This document shows positions 33,881 through 44,953 of a DNA stretch of 64,000 nucleotides, piece by piece. The position numbers were made by a program, and so were the translations under genes. Within the stretch, counting starts at the first letter, position 1. Each line of letters starts with the position of its first letter. The notes beneath the pieces were generated by a model, which saw nothing but the letters and a program-made list of their open reading frames with translations, had not been told where the DNA came from and searched no databases. Source of the stretch: Darksidea phi (lineage: Eukaryota; Ascomycota; Dothideomycetes; Pleosporales; Lentitheciaceae). The stretch covers positions 5,693 through 69,692 of the forward strand of contig JASJFT010000048.1 in NCBI GenBank assembly GCA_030770425.1, given 5' to 3'.

Positions 33881-33899
33881 CGTAGACTTCTACGCTAGC

Positions 33900-36745
33900 A
33901 TTGTGTGGGCCATTGTAGCCAATACTGCATTTTCTCTGCAGCACTACTCCGCGCCGCAACGTGACGAGGGGCATTTTTGGAATCCGTGGTACGATGGTGT
34001 GCTTGCCAAGTATAGTTCGGATCTTATCTACCTGAACTTGATGAGCCTGCAGGACGCCCTGATCGGGCTTTCATGGTTCTATCGAGTCAATCACGAAGCG
34101 ATGAACTGTATATACATGAAGCTGGTTGGATCCGGCCAATCCTACACCCCGGATTTGAAGATTATCGACATATTATCCGCAGACATTTTACGGAGTACAG
34201 AAAGGCGTACAATAAATGCTTGGACCAACTTGACAGAGTTCAAGCCAGAGTGGCGACATACCAAAGCGACAAGTCTGCCAGCCGGGTCGATTATCACACC
34301 CTTGATCGGGACTATCGAGTGGTAGCTGCAATCTCGCAAGAGAGTAACAATACGTCCATTATGCAAAGCGGAAATGGCCGAACCCCTCTTCACTTCGGTG
34401 CTACGTACGGCATGGTCAATCTTTGCATGCACGTATTTTCCAGGTTCGGCCCGACTGAGGAATACATCTTACTCCGAGATGAAGCAGGCTTCACTCCCTT
34501 CACTCCGCTGCATGTCTCTGTCGCTCGCGGTCATGTCGAAGTTGCCCGACTATTATTGTCGGCCATAGACAAACTACCCACATTGATACCGGACGACCTA
34601 CTGCATATAGCGCTTCAACGTGAGAACGATGCTATGGTAGAACTACTAGTTTCCAGGTTAGTGGGTCTCAAGCACAAGTCCAGTTCGGGAGAAAGCTGCC
34701 TTTGCATCGCGGCTCAGCTCGGACGACAAGATTACCTTCGCCTACTGTTGCCTATATTGAGGTCTCACTTTATTGATGCTGCGGAGTCTGCGTGCAAATG
34801 GATACCTCTCTTCATTTCTTGAGTGGAAGAACATATCTCAATTGTCAAGCTACTCTTGGACGCTGGAGCTGACTCGGCTCGACTTGATTACCTTGGATGG
34901 ACCGCGCAGAGAACGCGGCATTCAGAGGCCATTTGCCAGTGGCCGAGATGTTTTCAACTATCAATGCAACACTGAAGCTCAGCTGTTCTTTACCAAGGAA
35001 TCGTCCACAGTGTAAGAAAGCATCGTCGTTTGAGGTCAGCCAAGGACTGGTGAACGTTATTCTTAACCTGGGTGGCCTACAAGAGAGGAAGCTGTCAAAA
35101 TCTTCAGCCTTAGAGCTTCCAGGAACGCTTGGCCATGGACTCGTGCTAGACATCTCGACTTCAGCGTATGTTGCCTCTTTTCAATGACCCCGTAGACGAT
35201 ACATTAGTCTTCGCCGTAAAACACCCAGCAGAAGCAGCAATCATATTCGACATCCGCAAAAGGGACGCTGAACGAGATGACCATGGTGCTGTTATTAGCA
35301 CTGGCGTCGCATTTCTGTACGCTCAAACTACTTGTTTAGGTGCCCGACATGGCACTTTGTTAAAGGAGCAATCCGTACCGATTCTGGCTAAAGACACTCT
35401 GAGGCTGCTAGAAACTAAAACCTTGTCATCTCTGATCGTCGCACCGTACTATCAAGTGAAATGTCCATCGCCTCGTGTTAAAAGTTTTGAAGCTCCAAGC
35501 TCGGTCCAGTTAGTAGGACATAGAGCTGCTTACTTCAAATCTACTGGCATTTCACGTATGCTGACTTTGCGCAAGGGCTTAGTCAGAATTCTCGGGAGAG
35601 TTTACTTCAACTTAGAGAAAACACAATTGAGGTACGAACATACGCACTCAACGCAGTAGTTATCCGATGTCCGCCCAAGTCTATTCTTGCAGCTAGAAAT
35701 CAAGGAGCAACTTTTGTGGAGGTATGTCAATTCTTTCCGGGACAAAAGCAGTAGCTTTTATTTAACGCAACTGCTGGGAGGTATGAGTATCTAACTCTTT
35801 CTAGTTCGGTAATACATTCATCTTCACTACGCATGTGGCGACTACTCACTCGGAATAGATGCTCAGCTCACAAAAGATCTTGTCCCTGTACTCTTCCACG
35901 ATTACTCATTGAGTGAATCAGGTACAGATGTTCCAATTCATGACGTGACTCTTGACCAGGTCAGTATTGATTATTCGGCATGTAACAGTGCTTAGCTGAC
36001 TACTCAGTTTATGCATGCTAGTAATGTCTAATTCCCGCGAGGCAATCCTCTATCTATCGTGGGAAGTTTGGGAAACTATACAGCTTGCGGTGATGTCGAA
36101 ATTCGTAGGCTGCGCTTAAGATCGGTTATGATGGCTCATGAAAAGGGGGCCGGGGAGGTGAAGAATCGAATGAAGCGCACTGTAGACTACTTGAAAAAAG
36201 GCTTCAAACTGAACACACGCGGAGACTTTGTCCAGGGCACTTTCGCTACGCTGGAAGACGTGCTTCGCAATGTTCCGGAGGACATGGGATTCAACATGGA
36301 AATTAGTAAGTCTATAATACCTGTAGGAACGCGTTCGACATTAGTGGTTTTAGAGTACCCACGTATTCGTGAGGCTCTCGAAGCTGGGATTGTTCCGATT
36401 TCAATCGATATCAATATTTTCGTCGAGACTATCCTGGACGTAAGCCCTCGTTTTAGTGGAGGTCGCAACATTATCCTATCATCTTTCACCCCCAAAGTTT
36501 GTATTCTACTGGCAATCAAGCAGAAGTCGTGTCCAATACTCTTCATTACCAACGCAGGTAAACGCCCGTTGTCTGATAAGGAAAAATGCGCCGGTAGTCT
36601 GCAAGTTGCGGTGCGATTCGCGAAACAATGGGGTCTAGCTGGTATTGTGGTTGCAGCAGATCCTCTGGTAATGTGTCCGCGTCTTATCAACTTCATCAAA
36701 AGCCAGGGACTTATCTGTGGGAGTTACAATGGATGGCTTAAATAA
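33900..36745 (+). pseudogene. Decayed SPX-ankyrin-GDPD gene (PHO81/NUC-2/GDE1 type)
   Basis: Three domains survive in order on the plus strand but in changing frames. SPX end: ALIGLSWFYRVNHEAMNCIYMKL near 34056-34123, then a frame change, then FTEYRKAYNKCLDQLDRVQA. Ankyrin repeats: GRTPLHFGATYGMVNLC, FTPLHVSVARGHVEVARLLL, IVKLLLDAGAD. A linker with SVPILAKDTLRLL near 35370, then a GDPD region: LRENTIE, LVPVLFHDYSLSE near 35880, DVPIHDVTLDQF, and a 228-codon frame at 36059-36745 with FNMEI, RNIILSSFTP and GIVVAADPL. The His-Arg-Gly segment that starts GDPD catalysis was not found. Many stops and frame changes separate the pieces. Intact relatives hydrolyse glycerophosphodiesters or regulate phosphate signalling. 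This copy cannot be functional as a whole. Confidence 0.75.
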
Positions 36746-36949
36746 CAATCCGGCAAAATGTAGAGGTATGTCTATCGTCATATTTGATCCAGAACAGTAT
36801 TCTCAGGCTAACTAAATATACCAGCTTCAAGCTAAGGCTGGTATTGACCCTATTGTGGCGGATTGGGCCAGACTTATACCTAAGTCCCTGGAGAGACTAG
36901 TCGTCTAAAAGTTGCCATTGACCTGGTATGGCGCCGACCCAGCCTTCAA

Positions 36950-37085
36950 GTACTTCCTATTTTTGAGCTCTTGCGCAAGGAAATCGAGCAGTACAACGTC
37001 GAGCCACGGTACATGTACCATATGGACGAGAAAGACTTTCTCATCGGTGTGCTCTCAAAATGAAGTGCCTATTTTCTAAGTATGC
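36950..37085 (+). mobile_element. Fot1/pogo-type transposase fragment
   Basis: About 45 codons read FELLRKEIEQYNVEPRYMYH followed by MDEKDFLIGVLSK. This is the stretch around the first catalytic Asp in Fot1/pogo DDE transposases (usual form: Asn-Met-Asp-Glu-Lys-Gly-Phe). The frame is lost immediately after. No ends were found. It abuts the 3' end of the GDPD relic. Confidence 0.65.
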
Positions 37086-37624
37086 GTCGACATAACGATA
37101 GTAAACTCAAACAAATCCTCCACTCCAGAACGGCGACCGCGAGTCGATAACGACATTCACCTATGTTTGCGCCGATGGCAGCTCCCTCACGCCAGCTCTC
37201 ATATATCAAGCAGCCTCTAGCATATTCAAATACCTACATCATCACACCCCCGTACTTGCTTGAGGCGAAGGTGCGGTGTGTCCACGTTCGATGCAGCGTC
37301 CCTGCATCTACACCCAAAATAACTAACATACTCAACATATCACTACATGCAGCGTTCAAATGAACGCAGAAGTTGCTATCTAGCTGATATCTACTTTTTC
37401 CGATAGGTTGTAAGCGCTCTAGATAACCGTATCGGCCCTTCCATCCCGCAATCTTCAATCGTACGCACAAGAGCCAGCCTACATACGCCGTAAAGCTCTC
37501 TTGTTTAGCTCATTTATTTTGAATACTCTTGTAAGTTTCTTTGTAAAAGTGAACTAACTATTAAAAGGAGGCGATATAAATTATTAACAGGCTAATAAAT
37601 TAGATAGATCATAATGTAGCTTTC
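37086..37624. other. Intergenic, AT-rich, no gene seen
   Basis: Nothing recognisable apart from the AT-rich 3' flank of the ankyrin gene. Confidence 0.5.
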
Positions 37625-38947
37625 TTAGTTCTCCTCTGCTTTCTTCTTATGTATCCTCTTAACCATACACACTAATGGGTTCTGCTGTACACTATCAGGA
37701 ACAGGCGAAGCATTTCCAGCATCCGACTTTGAGTCCAAATCGCAGAGATAGGACAGATACTGTTTGACACTCTCCGTCTCCTCCCAAGGAATCCCCGCCC
37801 CCCTAGCAGCTACCGCAAAAGAATTGAGTCCCGAAGCAGGCTGCACCCGTCTAGGGTCGGCCCCATGCTCCAGCAAAAATTCGACTATGTCCCACGACTT
37901 GTCCGCCACGGCCGACACAAGCGGCGTGCCCGCCCCGTAGGTCGAGGCATTGACGTCCGCCCCGTAGCGCAAAAGCATCTTCATGAGCGGTCGCCAGTCG
38001 TCTTCTGTATCAAGGTGCGCAGCACGATGGTCATTACAGCGATCTATCACACCATGAAGAGGGCGTGCATAGCGCGGATTAGCGCCATGCTCGAGGAGCA
38101 TTTGGATGACTACAGAGCTGCCCTTTTTTACCGCACGATCCAGTGCTAGCCCCGACATTCGGTCCATCGGTGGTGTGGCTCTGGGACCCCAGGGCCTAGT
38201 CCTGTTGTCGTCAAAAGGTGCCAAATTCGGATCCGCGCCGTTCTGAAGTAGGAAGCGGGTGATGTCTTCGTTGTCAAGGCAATGAATTAGCGCTGTGCCT
38301 AAGCAACCATGATTGCTAGGGATATGCTGGTTGGGGTGATAGCCGTGTTGTATGTAGAGCTCAAAAAGAGGCAGTGATCTGTTATGGCATGCTGCTTCCA
38401 CGACAGCGCCGTGTAACGACGCACCGCCTTCCTCGAGTAGGTAGCGGGCAATGTCAATTTGATTTCCTTTGGCAGCACAGGCTAGTCCATCTTGCAATCC
38501 GATCTGTCGCAACAACTCTTTCTTGTCCTGGACCCATTCTTTGACCTCGTTGAGTAAGCCTTCCTCGCAGGCCACTAAAAAGGGCCGCAAATCTTTATTC
38601 CCGTGGTCGCAGGGACGACGTGTCTGAAGCCAGTGGCTGGACTTAGCCAGAGGTAGCGGCAGAGGAGGGAGATTAAGGTGGTCAAAATAGCCCTCGAGCT
38701 CTCTTCGCAGGGGTGCAAGCTTCATCTCCTTCCGCTCCTCGTTCCTATCCGTGATCTCTTCAAACAATGCCGCATCTTCCTGACTCCACGGGCCCCTGCT
38801 GTGCTGTAGCAGGTCCCGCAGTTGAACTTCATCTCTTTCGTCGTGCTGCAAGGGCGTTTGCTCGTATTCTTGCCACGCTTTGGCGGAGTATTTGCTACAT
38901 GGAGGACGGGTGCGGTGGGCATGGCTTGAACCATAGCTACGTGGCAT
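37625..38947 (-). CDS. Ankyrin-repeat protein
   Basis: A single exon encoding 440 aa, with no stop or frame break. Residues 1-110 form a charged region, and a possible coiled coil lies near FEEITDRNEERKEMKLAPLRRELE. About seven ankyrin units follow from residue 120: LACAAKGNQIDIARYLLEEG, TALIHCLDNEDITRFLLQNG, ALDRAVKKGSSVVIQMLLEHGA, PLMKMLLRYGADVNA and PLVSAVADKSWDIVEFLLEH. Ankyrin repeats bind other proteins, and no enzymatic domain is attached. There is no signal peptide or membrane helix, so it is probably cytosolic or nuclear. It is unrelated to the ankyrin part of the relic to its left. Specific function unknown. Confidence 0.85.
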   Translation of the reverse strand: MPRSYGSSHAHRTRPPCSKYSAKAWQEYEQTPLQHDERDEVQLRDLLQHSRGPWSQEDAALFEEITDRNEERKEMKLAPLRRELEGYFDHLNLPPLPLPLAKSSHWLQTRRPCDHGNKDLRPFLVACEEGLLNEVKEWVQDKKELLRQIGLQDGLACAAKGNQIDIARYLLEEGGASLHGAVVEAACHNRSLPLFELYIQHGYHPNQHIPSNHGCLGTALIHCLDNEDITRFLLQNGADPNLAPFDDNRTRPWGPRATPPMDRMSGLALDRAVKKGSSVVIQMLLEHGANPRYARPLHGVIDRCNDHRAAHLDTEDDWRPLMKMLLRYGADVNASTYGAGTPLVSAVADKSWDIVEFLLEHGADPRRVQPASGLNSFAVAARGAGIPWEETESVKQYLSYLCDLDSKSDAGNASPVPDSVQQNPLVCMVKRIHKKKAEEN

Positions 38948-39970
38948 GATGGTAATCGTTGGTATTTTGATGATGTGCGGAAGTTAGGAGCGGAAGTTAG
39001 GAACAATGTCGGCGACTGTGGATGCCGAGGGCTTATGTGTCACCGCCGCAACTGCCAAGCTAACGTTGTCCGTGCGCACGGCTTACTTACGTCACTTTAC
39101 CGCCTGTAATAGGCTAGGCCTGGGTCCTCGGTCGTGGACCTCGGGCCACCTGAGCGGGCTGCCTGTTGAATATCTATTAGCTACGCGGAACGAATCCCTG
39201 TTGATTCAATTCGTGCTCACCTTTTTGGTGAAATGGACTAGGAAGTAGCTATCCTTATGGCCGTTGGCTGGCCCATTACACCGCCCATGCGGCGAGGAAT
39301 CTCGTCTTTCTCGGAATTGTACACGAGGCATAACCTCCAATTTCGCCTATTACTAGAATAAAGTATAAGTTACGCCTAGTATACAGTTCTACCTCGTTGA
39401 CATGTTATAGTAACCCCAGGGATGCATGGCTTACTGCGTCACGTCAGCATTATGCCAAGCGAGTAAGGAGCCTCATCCTTCTCTAAGTCGCCGGTACCAC
39501 CAAGCCTCCGCCCTATATCCGTGCATAAGGCATACTACGTCGCTTTACTACTTCGCGACAGGGCAAAGCATCCTCCAATTTCGCAAGTTACGCCTAGTTA
39601 TACAGTTTAGCCCCGCTGACAAATTAGAGTGACCCCAAAAATATGTTAGGAGGATTTTGATAACCTGAATGTAACTAATTATATATATGCCTAGCCGATG
39701 TCTGAACTACAGCGCAATGAGTGTAGTTAGTATGGGCTCTTATTGGTGCTCCCTATAGGTTCTTCAGTGTGCCTTGAAACACCGCCCGAATCCGCCATCC
39801 TACGCGGCTTAGGCTTGTAATTTCTGAACTACTCGCCTTCACGTGATATGCCTGTACTAATTTGATGTATATAAAGTCAAGGGCTTAACTTTCTCCCTTG
39901 CTCTTCATTAGCATTTCTAAACTCAGTCCAGTTGTAGCTCTTATACTTAACTTGAACAGTCTCGTATATC
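38948..39970. other. Intergenic region with degenerate direct repeat
   Basis: No gene was recognised. Two related copies of about 85 and 67 bp lie at 39334-39418 and 39572-39638. Both contain CCTCCAATTTCGC and AAGTTACGCCTAGT and end in a (A/G)ACCCCA block. They are probably transposon debris. Confidence 0.6.
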
Positions 39971-42433
39971 ATGATGCTTCTCCACGGGCTGGCCCGCTTC
40001 GCTATCTTTGCTACTTTAGCAAGGGGTTCTTTGGCCAGAGCCGTGGTCTCTGATAACGGCATTGTCCGTCGAGATGATAGGTACTATAGGTCCTACCCTT
40101 GGTGTTGTGGCTTATCCAGCTAACAGGCCTCCCAGCCCAGCTAATCCTGCAACCATTGCGGGAACAAATTCCCATACGCCGGTCTCTATCGCTGTACTTC
40201 CATTATCTGAGGTGATTTCGACAACGGCCAATCTATCGCCTCCACTCTCTGATACTAGTATCGCGCCACCTCCGCCCTCTGATACTACTATCCCACCACC
40301 TCCGCCCTCCGATACCAGTATCCTACCACCTCCACCCTCCGATACCAGTATCCCGCCACCTCCACCCTCCGATACCAGTATCCTACCGCCTCCACCCTCT
40401 GATACTACTATCCCACCACCTCCGCCCTCTGATACTACTATCCCACCACCTCCGCCCTCTGATACTACTATCCTACCACCTCCGCCCTCTGATACTAGTA
40501 TCCCGCCACCTCCACCCTCTGATACTAGTATCCCACCACCTCCACCACCTGGAGAGACGAACCCACCACCACCCGGAGAGACGGATCCACCACCACCTCC
40601 ACCACCTGGAGAGACTCCGCCACCGTCCGCAAGCGAAAGTAGCAGATCCTGCACGACTAGTATTAGTGCCACCTGGCAAAGCGTCCTCTGCACGGTTGTA
40701 GAGTCAGCTACAACCGCTCCGCCTGCATGTGTGACTAGTGCTTTCACAACGGTAGTAGAGTGCAGCGGGGCCACACCCTCAGCTACTACGAGCACTACGA
40801 CAGTGAATCCCCCTAAGGCAACGACGGTTTGCAGCCCGAAGAATTGCGGAAAAGCATGTGGTGCACCAGCGAAGAGAGATGAATTAGGGATTGTTAAGAG
40901 GGCGGTGCCGAGGGAGCCGAAGCCAGACGAGTGCAAATGGGCAGGTACGTATAGAGCCTTTTCTATTTCATTTTTCTTTTTGGGACATAAAATACTAATT
41001 CTTGCGTTCTGACAGGCCCTGAGAACTACGCCGACCCGGCCAATTTCATGGCAAGCGAAGGCAACTTAGGCTTTTCCAACGCAGAGGACGGGAAGAACTC
41101 GGCCATAGTGCCACTTCCATTGGATGGCAGGACGTCGTCAAAATTGATAAACTTCTTGGACAAACCAGTATCCCTCGCAATTCCTCACCTCATCGGCTGT
41201 ACCTCGATCATTGTCGTCTCGAAGAAGGGAGCCTGGGCGAACCATATCTGGGAGTCGCCGACTTTTAGACCGGAACGAAATAGTGATCCAGAGACCGGCG
41301 ACGAGCGCCCAGGATGGTATATGCCTGGTTTTGGGGAAGACCGGCCGATTACAGAAACATTTCCTTATGCGGAACAGCTGGCCTTTTTCAAAGAGCACGC
41401 CCTAGACCGACTGCATAGTCGGTACGACCCTGTTACAGCTGAGCATGAGTCCGGCCTCGACCAGTTGAGGGAGAAGGGTAACATATTTGATGACGAGAGC
41501 AACTTCAGCGTCTTCTTCTTTGCTCCGTACGTAACTATTGATGATGAAAAGGACCCCAATTACATGAAGGAGAACCCTCAAGGACTCTCACCTGCTTGGG
41601 ATCGCTCCGGCGCTCCCAATCCAAGAGCGGATGAGGGCAAAACCGCATTGAACGACCAAATCAAAGACGAACTCAAGGCTATTTTCGGTCAAGAAGGCCT
41701 GGCGATAGAAACGGTCCTCTATGCCCCTGACGTTGAAGATGCCTTTGATGATAACTGGGAATCGCACCGAGGGAGGGCTCTAGTCCAGTACCAGCCTGGA
41801 GACAGCAAGGACTGCGAAAAATCGAAGGCGCAGTGGCGAATCTATTTCGAGGGGGCGCAGGAGCCGCACACCAAGATCGAATGGGATCCGCTCGAGTCAC
41901 AGGGCCAAGATAAACCTTCTCAGTGGTGCCCACAGCCCGAGAACAATAACAAAGTGCGTCGCCAGGCGTGTAAGCCCCAGGATACGCCCCCGGAAGATCC
42001 CAAACCGACCAAGGCGCTGTCGATCGTCTTCGAGTCCAAGTACGACCGCACCGAAGGGGAAGCCCCTGATTGGGTGACTGTCTGGGACAAGAGAAGATGG
42101 CTATTCTATGAGCACAACATTGGAGACCCTGTAGGATGCTTCGACAGAGAGAATGCGTGGCAATTTGAAGAGTCTGACTCGGAGAAGGCAGATGATATGC
42201 CTGACTGGCCCTCAAACCCAGAGATCAACAGCGAGGACTTTGACGAGCCTTCAGTACTTCCCCAAGGTTGCTCCTATAGGAACGACGGTACCAACCCGGG
42301 CAGACTATTTTGTCCCGATTTACCAGGGGGAGGTGTTAATTGTAGGGAGCACGAGGATCGCAAGGATCCAGGGAAAACGTATGAATGTGAAGATGAGTCG
42401 CGCCGGCGCGCGGCTGTCGTTTGTGAGTGGTAG
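39971..42433 (+). CDS. Secreted protein with Pro-rich SDT(S/T)I repeats
   Basis: Exons are 39971-40080, 40127-40944 and 41016-42433, giving 781 aa with phases closing. The protein starts MMLLHGLARFAIFATLARGS, a signal peptide that probably ends near ARA. A basic RRDDR follows and may be a processing site. From about residue 90 a ten-residue unit of the form SDT(S/T)I(P/L/A)PPPP is repeated ten times and ends in PPPGET units. A Ser/Thr/Cys part with CSPKNCGKACG follows, and the last 470 residues form an acidic domain rich in Trp and Asp (YADPANFMASEGN, DWVTVWDKRRWLFYEH). I do not recognise that domain. The layout suggests an extracellular or wall-associated protein. The repeat DNA is a 30-bp minisatellite, so length should vary between strains. 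Confidence 0.8.
40245..40560 (+). repeat. 30-bp coding minisatellite
   Basis: About ten copies of a 30-bp unit centred on CCACCTCCGCCCTCTGATAC, with silent and Pro/Leu or Ser/Thr variation between copies. It encodes the SDT(S/T)I-Pro repeat of the secreted protein. Confidence 0.9.
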
Positions 42434-42813
42434 TGGTACACTAGAGGGAAGTAGAATTCAGGTTGTGAATCTAGAAGTCCTGGGTATGAGGGGGAGTTTT
42501 CTTACTTTACATTTGTTTTTACTCGCTACGCTAAGCTATAGCGCCTTTCCTTGCTTTGAGTGTGGAGGTTAGATGTTTAATGTTTCATTAGAGGGAGCGC
42601 GTGGGACGGGTGGGACAGGTGGTGTTTGGGGTGATGTGGTAGCGGAGCTTGAGCCAAAATGGTCGTGCTAGGCTCCGGACCTCCCAGCTGGGCTTCGGAT
42701 TCAGTGTTCTCTCACGCAACGTATAGGCGATTTTCAACTTTTTCAATGAGTGGACATGATAGAAATCAGATATGCACTGGAACATGACCAGGGACAATGG
42801 CAGGCTATCTCCA
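42434..42813. other. Convergent intergenic region
   Basis: 3' flanks of the secreted-protein gene and the methyltransferase gene. No feature was seen. Confidence 0.5.
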
Positions 42814-43641
42814 TCACTTCACAACGATAGCCACATCAGCCACCATGCGAATCTTATGCACACCATCCTCGACCTTGTGCCACTCACACTTCTCCAGCTC
42901 CGCCGCAATACTCTCAATCGCCTCATCCCATCTATCCTCATCGCGCTGCTTCCAGCCTCCCACAGGCGTAGCAAGGAAAGTCCAAGCAATACGAGCCCAC
43001 CTCTTTAGATCCGGCCCAAGGTTCAACCACGCCGTCTTCTCCACAAACTTAACATCCTTCCATCCCGCCTCAGTAATAACCTGATTAAGCTTCTCCTTCT
43101 TATACCAGCTCTTACTTAAGAAGGGCGCCATAGGCTCGTCGGTACCGCGCGTCTTATAGTGCGCATTTTCGAGCGCTACATGCCAGGGCATCTCCTTCCA
43201 AACGGCAATCACGCCGGAGCCACCGGGCTTCAGGGTGCGTAGAATGTGCGTAGCGGCGCCGACGTCGTTCTCCAAGCCTGTGAAGACAAAGGTGGTGAGT
43301 GAGAGGTCGAATGTCGAGTCTGGAAAGGTCAGGTTGCAGGCATCCATTGTTTCGACTTTAACGGGCCACTCGGGATGTGCGGCGAGGTTGGCTTGCAGCT
43401 GTGCCATGAACATGGGGTTGATGTCCGTCGCGATGACTTGGGCCCCCGTGTTTAGCTTCATGACGGCTAGCGTGACGGCGCCGTACCCGCAGCCATTGTC
43501 GTGGACGACGAATGAGGAGGTGAGAGGGGGGAGATCTTGGAGGAGGTCTCGTGCGATGGCGTCACTGACGTCGCCTTGGAGTTCTTGCAGCAAGGCGCCG
43601 TCGAAGGGGATGGCTTGCTTTGGCATGAATGGAGTCGACAT
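42814..43641 (-). CDS. Class I SAM-dependent methyltransferase
   Basis: A single exon of 275 aa from the ATG at 43641 (MSTPFMPKQAIPFDGALLQ). The open frame extends 72 codons further upstream to 43857, but that part is not protein-like. The Rossmann methyltransferase motifs are complete: motif I VHDNGCGYGAVTLAVM, the acidic end of strand 2 in VIATDINPMF, VETMDACNLTFPDSTFDLSL and LRTLKPGGSGVIAVWKEMPW. The C-terminal part has an alpha-helical lid and FLATPVGGWKQRD. Such proteins transfer a methyl group from SAM to small molecules; the substrate is not predictable. It is a plausible tailoring enzyme next to a dead P450. Probably cytosolic. Confidence 0.85.
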   Translation of the reverse strand: MSTPFMPKQAIPFDGALLQELQGDVSDAIARDLLQDLPPLTSSFVVHDNGCGYGAVTLAVMKLNTGAQVIATDINPMFMAQLQANLAAHPEWPVKVETMDACNLTFPDSTFDLSLTTFVFTGLENDVGAATHILRTLKPGGSGVIAVWKEMPWHVALENAHYKTRGTDEPMAPFLSKSWYKKEKLNQVITEAGWKDVKFVEKTAWLNLGPDLKRWARIAWTFLATPVGGWKQRDEDRWDEAIESIAAELEKCEWHKVEDGVHKIRMVADVAIVVK

Positions 43642-44010
43642 TTTTGCTGATGGCTTGAGGGGTTGGTGTGTCTTGGGTGAGATTATGTAGGCCGTGATGA
43701 GGTTGCGGCACAGCACATCCGCTAGCCGCTCTAGGAACTGGGAAAGAACTGGGAAAAAACAGCCCACTGGAAATGGAGTGATGGCTCCGAGTGCTCTCTG
43801 TATGACAAGCCTGCTACTCTCCCCACGGGCTCCGGATATCTGCCTTGCGTGGAGCATGCCGCCCGAAAAATATGCACTCTGCTGCCCGCCGTTAGACCAA
43901 CCAGCCTATTAGCACACTACTGTTATAGCGACCAAAGGCCAGGCCAGGCAGGACCAGAGTCCATTAAATGCAGCTATTTAAAAGATGTATCATCGCATTC
44001 AGATGGGTCA
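43642..44010. other. Upstream region of the methyltransferase
   Basis: Holds the promoter of the methyltransferase and the left flank of the P450 relic. No motif was recognised. Confidence 0.4.
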
Positions 44011-44024
44011 GTGCCACTGGCAAC

Positions 44025-44953
44025 AATGGTGGACGACAAGAATACCACGCACTACTTCCTCGATGTCAACCCCGAAGAAGCCGAGCAGCTCGAACTCAGC
44101 CAGGAGATTATCAGCGACCGCATGGAACGGGCACTATGGGCACCAATTGATCTCTCTCAGCTGGGGCTCAAGATTCTCGCTTCGGCAACAGCAAGTGGTG
44201 AGTCGGATGGTAGTGCATTGGGGGGGCATGCTTGCGAAGCAGGAGTAAGGGAGGGGAGAGGGGGTGCAAATAAATGAAACCGACCTGATGTAGGCATATG
44301 GCTGCAGCATCTGCGAGCTACCCTATCTGCCGAGTCGGGAAATACATAAATAGGCACTGACATCACGCCACCTCTGACCCACGACGAAATCACGCTCACC
44401 GCCGCCGTCATCCTCATCGCCGGCTCCGAAACCTCCGCCAAGGTACTCAGCGGTGCCGCATACAACCTGACGCGCAACCCCAGTGTCCAGCGCAAAGCCG
44501 CCGCCGAAGTACGCGCGGCGTTCGTGTCTGACAAGGATTCCACGTTGCTTTCGCTCGCTAGACTGGCGTATTGTCCACTGTGATACAGGAGTCGCTATGA
44601 TGCTTCCCCGTCGTTCCGGGAACGTTTCCTAAACGTACGGGAAAAGAGGGCGATTGGGTTGCTGGGCGGTGGGTGCCTCCTGATGTGAATGGCGCTGGTT
44701 TCCTTTTTCTTTCGTTTTTCTAAGGAGGGATTGGGTGGTATGGGTGGATGAGAGCTAACTAACGATGGATTGTGTAGATCTTCGCAGGCGTCTATCAATG
44801 ATCCGCATACACCTCGCCAACGAACTTCCACAATCCGCATGTTTATGCGCCGGAACGATGGCTTCCCGATCCACCGGAGGCGTATAAGAATGATAATTTA
44901 GTGTGCTTGCAGCCGTTTCATGTTAGGCCGAAGAATTGTGTAGTGAAGAAGTA
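44025..44953 (+). pseudogene. Cytochrome P450 relic
   Basis: P450 pieces lie in order on the plus strand but in different frames. Near 44375-44590 the I-helix reads LTHDEITLTAAVILIAGSET and continues AAYNLTRNPSVQRKA. Near 44583-44690 a second frame reads VIQESL, a TGA, then CFPVVPGTFPKRTGKEGDWV, the K-helix region. Near 44814-44953 a third frame reads FHNPHVYAPERWLPDPPEAY and ends QPFHVRPKNCVVKK, a degraded heme loop that keeps the Cys. The N-terminal half is missing; a frame at 44025-44200 may be its remnant. It is clearly dead. Confidence 0.75.

Noticed and set aside
40112..40936. Gly-rich minus-strand frame of 274 codons
   Set aside because: It is the antisense of the Pro-rich minisatellite of the secreted protein, which has a signal peptide and proper splice sites on the plus strand.
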